The notes beneath the pieces are model-generated. The model had not been told where the DNA came from. It worked only from the letters and a program-made list of their open reading frames with translations, and searched no databases. Made by a program: the position numbers and the translations under genes. Source: Candidatus Woesearchaeota archaeon (GTDB lineage: Archaea > Nanobdellota > Nanobdellia > Woesearchaeales > GW2011-AR15). From it: DNA of 11,649 bases. Of this stretch, positions 1-8,400 are shown piece by piece. Location of the stretch: the NCBI GenBank assembly GCA_023701075.1, contig JAMPXQ010000028.1:1-11649 (forward strand), given 5' to 3'. Each line of letters begins with the position of its first letter. Within the stretch, counting starts at the first letter, position 1.

Positions 1-129
1 CTGAAAGCAGATTTTAAAAGATACAAGAATCCATCAGAGTCACAGCTTCTTAGAGCATTAAGAGACATTGAAGAAGAGCTTGTTTGCCTTTCATTTTACA
101 ACATCATGATACTAAAAAGGATGATATAA
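1..129 (+). CDS. C-terminal end of an unknown protein (partial)
   Basis: A reading frame is open from the first base of the window and stops with TAA at 127-129, leaving 42 residues. The peptide looks protein-like: a charged stretch followed by an amphipathic helix (SESQLLRALRDIEEELVCLS) and a short hydrophobic/basic end (IMILKRMI). The start lies outside the window and no family is recognisable from this fragment. A minus-strand frame is also open over part of this stretch (reading towards base 1), but its composition is less protein-like and serine-rich. A T-run lies 16 bases after the stop, as expected for the end of an archaeal transcript. The plus-strand call is therefore likely but not certain. 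Confidence 0.5.
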   Translation: MKADFKRYKNPSESQLLRALRDIEEELVCLSFYNIMILKRMI

Positions 130-285
130 ACAGGAATAATACTCTTTTTAGCCTAATCCCTCTCTCATCAGGCGTTTCATAAAAGGCATGATATCTCTCT
201 CATTTCGCCCTTACACTTAGCTCAGATATAAGCTTATTTTCAAAAGACTTAGACTTTAGATTTACTGAATTAATGCTTAATAACC
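130..285. other. Noncoding gap before the cysteine synthase gene
   Basis: This AT-rich gap has no open frame of meaningful size on either strand. It contains a 9-base direct repeat, CTCTCTCAT, at 160-168 and 195-203, with starts 35 bases apart. The repeat could be an operator or chance. No tRNA-like fold and no convincing C/D-box RNA were seen by eye. Confidence 0.5.
145..149 (+). terminator. Possible oligo-T terminator after the partial gene
   Basis: A run of five T (TCTTTTTA context) lies 16 bases after the stop codon at 127-129. Archaeal RNA polymerase can terminate at such T-tracts without a hairpin. Five T is short, so this is only suggestive. Confidence 0.3.
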
Positions 286-295
286 TTTAAAAATA
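286..295 (+). promoter_or_regulatory. TATA-box promoter for a leaderless cysteine synthase mRNA
   Basis: TTTAAAAATA is centred about 25 bases upstream of the ATG at 316. Archaeal TATA boxes sit about 25-27 bases before the transcription start, so transcription would begin at or very near the ATG. No Shine-Dalgarno sequence precedes this ATG (AATCAAAGTAGA), which agrees with a leaderless message. Confidence 0.6.
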
Positions 296-315
296 ACCTA
301 TCAAATCAAAGTAGA

Positions 316-1185
316 ATGGTCAATCTACTCAATTACATAGGAGATACGCCTTATGTATATCTTGATGATATATTTGTCAAGCTGGAATACTTCAATCCTA
401 GCGGCTCGACTAAAGATAGGATTGCGAAATACATCATTGAAAAAGCTGAAAAAAATGGAAAATTGAACAGGAGAATGGAAGTGATAGAATCCACATCCGG
501 GAACAGCGGCATCGCTTTCTCAATGGTCTGTGCTATAAAAGGATATAAGATGAATGTCATCATGCCAAAAGGATTTTCCAAAGAAAGGACATATCATATC
601 AAAGCATATAATGCAAACATAATCTACACGCCAAAAGAAGAGAATGTATATGGCTCCCTGAAAAAAGAGAATGAGCTTGCAAAAAACAAGAAATATTTTG
701 CTGTAAGACAGTTTGACAATGAAGACAACATAACCGCATTTGAAAGAACACTTGGAAAAGAGATATTGGACCAGCATAAGAACAGGATAGATGCCTTTGT
801 CGCCGGTGTAGGGACCGGCGGAACAATCATTGGTGTTTCCAAAGCAATAAGGAAGAGATACCCTAATGCAAAATTCTTTGCTGTCGAGCCTTATGAAAGC
901 CAGGTGCTAAAAGGGAAGAGCCCTAGCGAACATGGAATTGAAGGCATAGGGGATGGTTTCATCCCTGACATATACTTAAGGAACAGGAACATGATTGATG
1001 GAATCATTGCGATAAAATCAAAAGATGCAATAAATGAAGCCAAAATAATCGCTTCCCGTGGATTCTTTGTCGGTTTCTCCAGCGGAGCAAATATGCTTGC
1101 TGCTAAAATGCTGAAGAAAAACTTCAAGAATATTGTTACTGTCTTCCCTGATAGGGGAGATAGGTATTTCTCCATGCTAAATTAG
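316..1185 (+). CDS. Cysteine synthase family PLP enzyme
   Basis: This fold-type II PLP enzyme of the cysteine synthase/cystathionine beta-synthase family (289 residues) probably makes cysteine from an activated serine and sulfide in the cytoplasm. The visible signatures run in order: the PLP lysine K33 in GSTKDR (31-35; usual form SVKDR), the substrate loop ESTSGNSG (58-65; usual EPTSGNTG), QF at 132-133, the phosphate-binding loop GVGTGGT (164-170), HGIEGIGDGFIP (206-217), GFSSGAN (253-259) and FPDRGDRYFS near the end. The N terminus is some 10-15 residues shorter than in typical CysK, starting directly before IGDTP. The activated substrate (O-acetylserine, O-phosphoserine or homocysteine partner) cannot be decided from sequence alone, so I give no symbol. 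The gene has its own TATA box and converges on the radical SAM gene, 13 bases away. The family call is firm. Confidence 0.93.
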   Translation: MVNLLNYIGDTPYVYLDDIFVKLEYFNPSGSTKDRIAKYIIEKAEKNGKLNRRMEVIESTSGNSGIAFSMVCAIKGYKMNVIMPKGFSKERTYHIKAYNANIIYTPKEENVYGSLKKENELAKNKKYFAVRQFDNEDNITAFERTLGKEILDQHKNRIDAFVAGVGTGGTIIGVSKAIRKRYPNAKFFAVEPYESQVLKGKSPSEHGIEGIGDGFIPDIYLRNRNMIDGIIAIKSKDAINEAKIIASRGFFVGFSSGANMLAAKMLKKNFKNIVTVFPDRGDRYFSMLN

Positions 1186-1198
1186 ACACCTGTGCTGT

Positions 1199-2287
1199 TT
1201 AGCGCCAATCATCAAGCCGCCTTTGGATGCATCCCTTGATTGTGATAAAAGGCTTAGCTTTCTCTAATCTTGCCCCAAAAACATCCAACTCTTGATAACT
1301 AGAAATATATCTTTTCTTGCTTGAAATTTTCCTTGCCGTGGCTGGCCCTATGCCTGGAATCCTAATCAATTCTTCATATCCTGCTTCATTTATATCAATA
1401 CATAGATCATTCATCTTTGCCAATGCCAGTTTTGGATCCTCATCAGGAAGCATGCCATCATCCATAATAGAATAGATCTCCTGTTTCTTGTAACCATATT
1501 CCCTAATGAGAAAATCCGCATTATAGAGGTGGTTTTCCCTTTTTTCTGGCTGTGCTGCATGAGTCTCAAGCGGCGTTCCTTTGACTGGTTTAAATGCTGA
1601 ATAATATACACGCCTCATATCCAGATTATCATATTCCCAAGAGGCCATCCTAATTATCTCCTTATCTGTTGACACCCCATCAACTATCATCTGGGTCGTC
1701 TGGCCAGAAGTTATACCCATCTTCTTTATCCATGCCTGCCTTCTAAGGAGATCAGTCTTATAATCCTTGCAGGAAGATAGACCAGATAGAATATCCTTAG
1801 TAGGGCTTTCTATGTTCACACTCATCCTATCAACATACACTGATGCATGCTTTATAGTGTCATATGAAGCACCTGGCAGCACTTTTAGATGTATATAACC
1901 TGTAAAATCTTTCCTTATCAGCTCAATTGAATCTATCATCTCTTCCATGACCTTATCAGGATTCTTTGAGACTGCTGAACTTAAGAAGAGGCCATTCACA
2001 CCCATTTTTCTGTTTAGATAAGAGAATAGATTCTTCAGTTCTTTAGGTTCATACCTTGCTTTTTCCTTCTTGCAACTGTTTGCATTTGCACAGTACTTGC
2101 AATCATATGAACAATTATTATCCATCAAGGTCTTAAATATCCTGCATGTCTTATGCTCTGCTTTTGCATTATAAATGCCGCCTAGACCTTTAGATATATT
2201 GACCTCACACATCTTAGGACCGCAAGAATCATATTGCCCCGCCCTTCCAAGTATCCCTGCTTTTTGTAGGATATCCACCTTACCCAC
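1199..2287 (-). CDS. Radical SAM protein with helix-hairpin-helix tail (putative DNA modification/repair)
   Basis: The 362-residue protein carries the radical SAM 4Fe-4S motif CSYDCKYC (C59, C63, C66). It continues through LFLSSAVSKNPD, GYIHLKVLPGA and DRMSVNIESP, which I recognise as the putative DNA modification/repair radical SAM family (TIGR03916-type). The C-terminal part (about 297-345) has a helix-hairpin-helix DNA-binding motif with PGIGPATARKIS. Extra cysteines at 22, 27, 48 and 72 flank the cluster motif. In many bacteria this family is encoded beside a UDG-linked partner (TIGR03915-type), but no such partner is seen here. The listed start is GTG at 2285-2287. A second GTG at 2276-2278 (V4) is at least as likely: it lies about 26 bases from the TATA-like box, and from memory it aligns without gaps to bacterial N termini. 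The substrate is unknown. Confidence 0.88.
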   Translation of the reverse strand: MGKVDILQKAGILGRAGQYDSCGPKMCEVNISKGLGGIYNAKAEHKTCRIFKTLMDNNCSYDCKYCANANSCKKEKARYEPKELKNLFSYLNRKMGVNGLFLSSAVSKNPDKVMEEMIDSIELIRKDFTGYIHLKVLPGASYDTIKHASVYVDRMSVNIESPTKDILSGLSSCKDYKTDLLRRQAWIKKMGITSGQTTQMIVDGVSTDKEIIRMASWEYDNLDMRRVYYSAFKPVKGTPLETHAAQPEKRENHLYNADFLIREYGYKKQEIYSIMDDGMLPDEDPKLALAKMNDLCIDINEAGYEELIRIPGIGPATARKISSKKRYISSYQELDVFGARLEKAKPFITIKGCIQRRLDDWR

Positions 2288-2300
2288 AATGACTCTTCAG

Positions 2301-2308
2301 TTAAAATA
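2301..2308 (-). promoter_or_regulatory. TATA-like box before the radical SAM gene
   Basis: On the minus strand this reads TATTTTAA. It lies about 26 bases upstream of the in-frame GTG at 2276-2278 and about 17 bases upstream of the GTG at 2285-2287. If the message is leaderless, the spacing favours the inner GTG as start. Confidence 0.4.
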
Positions 2309-2330
2309 GCTCACGCAGGAATGTCCAGTG

Positions 2331-2337
2331 AAAAAAA
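2331..2337 (-). terminator. Oligo-T terminator after the GH13 gene
   Basis: Seven consecutive T on the minus strand lie about 20 bases after the amylase stop codon (TAA at 2357-2359). They precede the TATA-like box of the radical SAM gene, which separates the two transcripts. Confidence 0.45.
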
Positions 2338-2356
2338 TTAGCATTACAAATTAAAT

Positions 2357-3784
2357 TTATATTTGGTTCCTAAATATCCTAACTCCATGTGCAGGGACAA
2401 TAATCTCTGAAGCGTTATCAAAGACACAAGTACCTGTTATCACTTCTTCTAAACCTTTGCATATACCATAGGATTTATCGTCTTTTGACCTATTGAACAC
2501 AGCCAGAGCTTTATCTCCATCATATTCCCTTGTAACTTCAACTAGTCCTTCCCCTCTAGGAGCTATCTGGTAGCTGCCTAGAAATGCTGGGCTATTCTTC
2601 CTAAAAGATATAAGCTCCTTCACATAACCAAATAAATCCATGTCCCAGCTTGAACTGTCCCAATTGAATGCCCGCCTGTTATCCGGATCCTTGTTTCCTC
2701 TCATCCCTGTCTCGTCACCATAGTATATGCATGGCATGCCAACAGAGAAAAATATGAATGCGAAAAGCTGCTTGCGTATATCTTTATCAGGAAGATAAGA
2801 CGCTATCCTTGCTGTATCATGACTGCCTAAGAGATTCAAATTCGACATTGAAATATTTGATTCCAATGAATCCTGATCATATGATAAGGCAAATAGTCTT
2901 GATATTGTGTCCAAAAATACATCCTGATCCCTGGTCCTTAGGAACATATCATTGAAATAACCATCACCTAATCCTGAAGAATATAGCTTATCCTCAATCA
3001 CATGCTCATATGCAAAAAAATTCAGCATAGCATAAAGGAGCGGATAATTCATCTGGCCATGCATATCATTATTTAAAAGCCAATCTTTCTGGTCCCACCA
3101 TAGTTCGGCTATCCTTAAAGCACTCTTTGAACTATTGGCAATACTCTTCCAAAAAGAAGGGTCATTGATATCTGAAGCGACATCAAATCTAAATCCGTCT
3201 GCACCCAGACCTGACCAGAACCTAATTACTTCATTATGATGAGCTCTCACTTGCTCACTCCCTATATTCAAGACCGGGAGATGCGGATATCCCCACCATC
3301 CTAAGTAAGATACTCCTTGGGCTCTCACCCATCCTGGATCATACCTATCACCATCATGGATATGATACCAATTCCTGCTTTCATCATGGCCGCTTATTGC
3401 GTCTAAGAACCTTGGATGCATATTGCTTGTATGGTTAAATGCGATATCCAGCATAAGACGCATATCATTCTTATGGAGTGCAGATGCCAATGACCCGAAA
3501 TCCTCCAAAGTCCCTAATATCGGATCCGGAGAGAAATAATCCATTGCATCATACCTATGGTTAGACGGCGAAGCGAAAATAGGGTTAAGATAAATAAGAT
3601 TTACACCTAATCCTTCAAGATATGAAATCTTGGATTCTATGCCTTTAAATGTCCCACCCATCTTGCCATCATATTGAGGCGTGCTGCCCCATGGCTGGCA
3701 TGGATATGCCTGGCCAAGATTTGAAAACCTATCAGGGAAAATCTGGTATGCTACTGCATTCTTTACCCAGGATGGAAAATACAT
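2357..3784 (-). CDS. GH13 neopullulanase / cyclomaltodextrinase-like alpha-glucan hydrolase
   Basis: This cytoplasmic alpha-amylase superfamily enzyme (475 residues, no signal peptide) should cleave alpha-1,4 links in maltodextrins, cyclodextrins or storage glucan. All GH13 motifs are present. YLNPIFASPSNHRYDAMDY (65-83) is typical of the neopullulanase/maltogenic amylase branch. Region I is DIAFNH (113-118), and VLNIGSEQV corresponds to region V. Region II is GFRFD with nucleophile D201. Region III is AELWW with acid/base E227. Region IV is GSHD with transition-state stabiliser D323. GMRGNKDPDNRRAFNWD (360-376) also fits this branch. The N-terminal CBM34-type domain usual in that branch is absent: the protein begins directly at the barrel (WVKNAVAYQIFPDRF). 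The C-terminal beta domain is present. The ATG at 3782-3784 is 27 bases after the glycyl-tRNA synthetase stop. The exact substrate is inferred. Confidence 0.92.
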   Translation of the reverse strand: MYFPSWVKNAVAYQIFPDRFSNLGQAYPCQPWGSTPQYDGKMGGTFKGIESKISYLEGLGVNLIYLNPIFASPSNHRYDAMDYFSPDPILGTLEDFGSLASALHKNDMRLMLDIAFNHTSNMHPRFLDAISGHDESRNWYHIHDGDRYDPGWVRAQGVSYLGWWGYPHLPVLNIGSEQVRAHHNEVIRFWSGLGADGFRFDVASDINDPSFWKSIANSSKSALRIAELWWDQKDWLLNNDMHGQMNYPLLYAMLNFFAYEHVIEDKLYSSGLGDGYFNDMFLRTRDQDVFLDTISRLFALSYDQDSLESNISMSNLNLLGSHDTARIASYLPDKDIRKQLFAFIFFSVGMPCIYYGDETGMRGNKDPDNRRAFNWDSSSWDMDLFGYVKELISFRKNSPAFLGSYQIAPRGEGLVEVTREYDGDKALAVFNRSKDDKSYGICKGLEEVITGTCVFDNASEIIVPAHGVRIFRNQI

Positions 3785-3800
3785 AATACAAGATAAAATA

Positions 3801-3810
3801 TAATTATATA
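3801..3810 (-). promoter_or_regulatory. TATA-like box before the GH13 gene
   Basis: TATATAATTA on the minus strand is centred about 22 bases before the ATG, within the 27-base gap after the glycyl-tRNA synthetase gene. It would allow near-leaderless transcription. The gap is AT-rich, so read-through as an operon is equally possible. Confidence 0.35.
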
Positions 3811-3811
3811 C

Positions 3812-5290
3812 TTAAAGATTCTTCTGCAGGTATGATTTCAAGCTATCTATCTTGACTCTCTCCTGCTTCATCGTGTCCCTGTCCCTGACTGTGACCGCTC
3901 CATCTTCAAGCGTCTCAAAATCTATAGTCACGCAGTAAGGTATGCCTAACTCGTCTGCCCTTGCATATCTCCTACCAATGGACCCTGACCTATCGAACGT
4001 AGATAGGAAATCCTCTTTAAACAAAGCGTAGATCTCTCTCGCCTTAGATTCCAATTTGTTCACCAGAGGGAAGAATGCAACTTTTGTAGGTGCAACCTTT
4101 GGAGCGAACTTAAGGACAACGACTTCATTTCCGCTCTCGTCTTTCCTCATGCTATATGCATCATAAAGCACTGCCAAAAATGCCCTATCCACCCCAAATG
4201 ATGGCTCAATCACAAAAGGTATCAGCTTCTCTTTTGTGTCTTCATCAAAAAGCTCCATTGACTTCCCGGAATATTTTGCATGCTGCGTAAGATCAAACTG
4301 GCCCCTATTTGCATTACCATGAATCTCTTTCCAGCCGAATGGGAAATTATACTCTATATCAAAGGTGGCTGATGAATAATGCGACAATTCCTTCTTGAGA
4401 TGCTGCCTTACCCTCAGGTTCTCCTGCCTTATACCTAACTTCAAGAACCACTTGAAGGAGAATGAAAGCCAATATGCATGCCACTCATTCAAGAGCTTTT
4501 TTTCAAGCATTGTCTTTATTGAGACTTGCTCATGCTCCTTACTTTGATCCTGCGCTTCTTCTGAATAGAACAAGAACTCCTGACCAAGATGAGAATCATC
4601 CAAAAATGGGCATTTCTCATCCTTCCTTGTGAAGAATTCAAGCTCCATCTGCTCGAATTCCCTTGTCCTGAAAAGGAAATTACGCGGGGAAATCTCATTA
4701 CGGAATGCTTTACCTATCTGAGCTATGCCAAAAGGCACCTTGACTCTTGAGGAATCTGCAACTGCCTTGAAATTGACAAATATCATCTGCGCTGTCTCTC
4801 CCCTAAGATATGCTGTAGACTCTTTTGTCTTCTCTGCCCCTATCTGGAGAGGGAACATAAGATTGAATGAATTTATCTCCTTGAACTCCCCTTTACAGAA
4901 CTGGCAAGCTATCTTGTTTTCCTTGATCAGCTTATTTAATGCTGCTGCGTCAAGCCCATCTGCATGGATCTTCAATCTATCTTCTACAAGGTGGTCGGCT
5001 CTCTGGTTCTTCCCGCATTTTGAACACTCTGCCAATAGGTCTGCAAAATTCGCAAGATGGCCTGATGCCTCCCATATTTTCCCAGAAGATATCAATGAAC
5101 CATCCAAACCATGCACATCATCCCTATCCTGGACAAAACTCTTCCACCAACTGCTCTTGATATTGTTCTTTAGCTCTACACCAAAAGGACCATAATCAAA
5201 AAAACCCTGCATCCCGCCATATATCTCTGTGCTTGGATATACGAACCCTTTCTTCTTTGCGAATATGGATAATTCATCTATTGAAATCAT
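3812..5290 (-). CDS. glyS: Glycyl-tRNA synthetase, class II alpha2 type
   Basis: The enzyme charges tRNA-Gly with glycine in the cytoplasm. From the ATG at 5288-5290 it has 492 residues, with class II motif 1 region GFVYPSTEIYGGMQGFFDYGP, motif 2 around 186-220 ending TREFEQMELEFF, and motif 3 EPSFGVDRA (362-370). The anticodon-binding domain is roughly 398-492 (APTKVAFFPLV to the end). Two cysteine pairs, CSKC (89-92) and CQFC (129-132), probably bind zinc. A GTG nine bases further upstream (5297-5299) is in frame, but it lies inside the Shine-Dalgarno sequence AAGGTGA, and homologues also start close before the FxxPS(T/F)EIYGG block, so the ATG is preferred. One oddity: the normally conserved RPETAQG strand reads RGETAQM (163-169). 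The gene has its own TATA region and leads into the GH13 gene. Confidence 0.95.
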   Translation of the reverse strand: MISIDELSIFAKKKGFVYPSTEIYGGMQGFFDYGPFGVELKNNIKSSWWKSFVQDRDDVHGLDGSLISSGKIWEASGHLANFADLLAECSKCGKNQRADHLVEDRLKIHADGLDAAALNKLIKENKIACQFCKGEFKEINSFNLMFPLQIGAEKTKESTAYLRGETAQMIFVNFKAVADSSRVKVPFGIAQIGKAFRNEISPRNFLFRTREFEQMELEFFTRKDEKCPFLDDSHLGQEFLFYSEEAQDQSKEHEQVSIKTMLEKKLLNEWHAYWLSFSFKWFLKLGIRQENLRVRQHLKKELSHYSSATFDIEYNFPFGWKEIHGNANRGQFDLTQHAKYSGKSMELFDEDTKEKLIPFVIEPSFGVDRAFLAVLYDAYSMRKDESGNEVVVLKFAPKVAPTKVAFFPLVNKLESKAREIYALFKEDFLSTFDRSGSIGRRYARADELGIPYCVTIDFETLEDGAVTVRDRDTMKQERVKIDSLKSYLQKNL

Positions 5291-5295
5291 TGCAT

Positions 5296-5302
5296 TCACC
5301 TT
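5296..5302 (-). promoter_or_regulatory. Shine-Dalgarno site that fixes the glycyl-tRNA synthetase start
   Basis: AAGGTGA on the minus strand ends five bases before the ATG at 5288-5290. It overlaps the alternative GTG start at 5297-5299. A GTG buried in the ribosome binding site is unlikely to be the initiation codon. Confidence 0.65.
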
Positions 5303-5320
5303 CTATCCAAGATAACTGTT

Positions 5321-5336
5321 TTTTATTTATATTTAT
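5321..5336 (-). promoter_or_regulatory. TATA-box region for glycyl-tRNA synthetase
   Basis: The minus strand reads ATAAATATAAATAAAA here. A transcription start about 25 bases downstream (near 5303) would give a leader of a dozen bases that just includes the AAGGTGA site. Confidence 0.5.
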
Positions 5337-5392
5337 CTGATATTTTGACCTAGGTCACCAGAGAAGAACAATGCATCACAAGGGGAATCATG

Positions 5393-5415
5393 AAAAAATA
5401 CCCTGAAATAAAAAA
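5393..5415 (-). terminator. Two T6 tracts after the secreted-protein operon
   Basis: On the minus strand, T-runs of six at 5410-5415 and 5393-5398 follow the stop of the large secreted protein (5456) by about 40-60 bases. They precede the promoter of glycyl-tRNA synthetase. Paired oligo-T tracts fit archaeal intrinsic termination. Confidence 0.45.
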
Positions 5416-5455
5416 TCAACTCATTGCAAGAAATTTGGCATTCTAATAAATAAAA

Positions 5456-8400
5456 TCAGGTGAAATCCACCTGGTATTCATTGCATACCAATAGATCGTC
5501 TTCATCTAGGGCCCTATCCCCATTCATATCATAGACCCCTAAATCAACATTATTTGTAGAGCCTAGCTTATTTGAGAGGATTGTCAGATCTATGTCATTT
5601 ACTCTTCCGTCCTTATTGAAGTCACAGACCTGCCTGAATGGCCACTTCTCTATGCATGCTGAGTTTTCCATAGTCAATTTAACACAGAATATCTCAGTAT
5701 ACTCTGGTATGCCGCACTGCGGCCTCATCCAATATAAGTTATTGCAATGCATCTCAGGAACGATTGTGCATGAGTCAAAGAACATCGTCTCGACATCATC
5801 ATATTCGACATTCTCATATATCTTTGATGCGACTGTGTCACATGTGAAAGTACCGTCGTTGTTCTCTTCTACCCTATAGACATCCATCCTATTGCCACCA
5901 CCATGATGGTATCCTACGATGACATTGCCATACAAATCAACTGACATGCCTTCTGCACTCCTAATCCCTGTGCATACATCTTTTAGCTCAGACTTCTCAG
6001 GATCGTATCTTAATATCTTCCCATTCGGTGCTGAATCTGAATTAGACTGATATAAGATATATAGGTAATCACCATCCTTATCCCAGAACATGTCTTCAGG
6101 CGGCCTTCCAAGGAAATCCTTTGTAACCTTGATTGTCGACCTACAGACTCCATTATCCGGAGTTAGTGAAACTACCCTAAGACCTGTATTTTCACCTGAT
6201 GCCCATAATTCATTTGTCTTTGGATTGAAATAAGCTGCCTGGAATTCCATGTTATTCTCAATATCTAATCTACAGATGCTTCCTGTATCCCTGTTTGGAA
6301 TCCCTGTTGTCCTATCAAGAACCAATAATTTCTTCTTGTCCTGTGACTCACCTTGATCTCCAGTGAACCCATAGACAACCCCTGTACCTGGATGCTTCGC
6401 TATGGCTTCTATGTCATAATCATCTTTCCGATTAATCTGAACAGGTGAAGGCTCATCGCCTAAGACATTCAACTTGAAGAAGATGCTGTCCTTCCCTCCC
6501 TGATCCTGGATACCATACATTATGCATTCAGGCTCTTCATCATTCTGACATGACTCGTCCTCTTCATCGTCTGTCACATTTATAGTATAATATTCACTCC
6601 TGTCAGCATTCAATGATGAAATCACCACTCCTTCATCCGGAGAAGGCGATGTATATCTCTCATCAAGATAAACCCTATCAGATGAATTTATCCTCATATG
6701 CAGCTCATGATCATTTGGATAGCCTTCTGCATAGAATGAGTATTTATCTAAAACCATATAATCATCTATTCCTGCTGTCAGATAATCTGTATATACCTTT
6801 CCGCCATCTAAAAATTCCAGAGTATCTAAATCATATACCTGTGCTGATGACTTTTGAGCAAGATATGCCTGTATAGCTCTTGCAGGAGAATTTGAACTGA
6901 CTTCAACAAGTATGTCTTCATCTGACTCTGGCAAGGCCACTGATAATATATTCACTTCTGCCTGGCCAGACAATTCTTTGACCACTGCAGGCTGTGCCAA
7001 GACTCCATCCAGCCTCAACTCAAACTCATCCAGCATATCCTTCCTAACAAATATCAGCAGCTGGTCCCATTCCCTCTCAGAATCAATCCTAAACTTCATA
7101 TCTGCAGATGTGAACTGATCTGAATACAAGTAAAGGTCTCCGGAACCTGTGCATGTCTGGATCATGTAACTGGCTGAAGTCACTAAACAATCATTGCTGC
7201 ATTGATCATCATCGATCTCGTTTCCATCATCGCACTCTTCCCCTTCATCCAATACACCGTCTCCGCAATAAGGATGAGGGCAATCAAGATAGACCCAATA
7301 GACTTCATCTTCTGTATCAATTGAAAGGTTATAATATCCTTCTTCTTCTATCTCATAATCATCCAGAACTGCACCCTGCGTACCTTGCGGCCTAGGTGAA
7401 TCATAATTCTGCAGATGGTTCAATCCTTCAATCGCTACCTGAAGTTCCCTATCATCTTCTTCTTCATCTATACCTTTTGAATATTTGTCAAAGAAAAGAT
7501 AATCATATCCTCCAGATTCAAGATAAAGCTTGTTTTCTTCATCTGAATCATATATCAGCCTGAAGTTCCCGACATCATATACTGGTGAATCCTCATCTTG
7601 AATTATATATCCCTGGATAGCCATAGCACCAAGATTTGACTCTGCATCTATCTCTACAAAATCTCCCGGCACTGTCTCAACCTTATAGACTGTGACTCTG
7701 AATGGATCAACTTCATCAGACAATATGACAACAGGTGTGACTTCCTCATCGTTCAAGTATACCTTCAGTGATGTGAGATAATTCCCACCTCTTCTAGTGA
7801 AGATGAGCAACTGATCCTTTGACGTCACAAAAGAAGTATCCGGATTTTGGAATTGGTCATTCTGATACAACAATAATTCACCTTCTCCAAGGCAAGTATC
7901 TAATTCCAGCTTCATTAATTCCGGTGCAGTACAATCCCTTCGGCATCCTTCTTCATATCCGCCATCCTCACATGTCTGCTCTGTACATGCGTAATCACAC
8001 TCTTCCAATTCTTCCTGCCATACACCATCTCCGCAAGTCGTGCATGCATATTCACTTTCTGGAGAACGGCAATCCACTGCACCGCCAGACGGCGGCTTTC
8101 CTTCATCGGTTGTCCTGCATAATTCCCCCAAGGAATCAAATTCGCATGTCTCTGACTCAAGATTACATATGCCATCTCCGCATACCGGAAGGAGCTCCTG
8201 GCAACAGAAACCAAATTCGATAGAATTCCCGCATGCGCATTTACCATCGCAAGAAGGGCCTGGATCACAGCCATCTGGACAATTATCTCCTCCATAATTC
8301 CCATCCTTATATGTAGGAACACCGTTGCAGTCCTGTCTTCCGACATCTGCACATGTTGGAAGCGGAGAATTATCTTCGCACCTTCCAGGAGCATCGCAGT

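Noticed and set aside
148..189. 13-codon minus-strand ORF (MPFMKRLMREGLG) in the first gap
   Set aside because: The peptide looks coding-like, but the frame is closed by a stop shortly upstream and there is no promoter or ribosome site. It could be a gene remnant, but that cannot be supported.
160..203. Possible C/D-box guide RNA in the first gap
   Set aside because: On the minus strand a CTGATGA sequence resembles a C box only imperfectly, and no properly placed D box completes the structure.
4725..5195. 156-codon plus-strand ORF opposite glycyl-tRNA synthetase
   Set aside because: It lies antisense to a firmly identified gene and its translation shows no motif.
5390..5446. 18-codon plus-strand ORF (MKKYPEIKNQLIARNLAF) with AGGGGA upstream
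   Set aside because: Very short, in an AT-rich gap that already holds the terminator tracts of the minus-strand operon, and it has no recognisable homologue.
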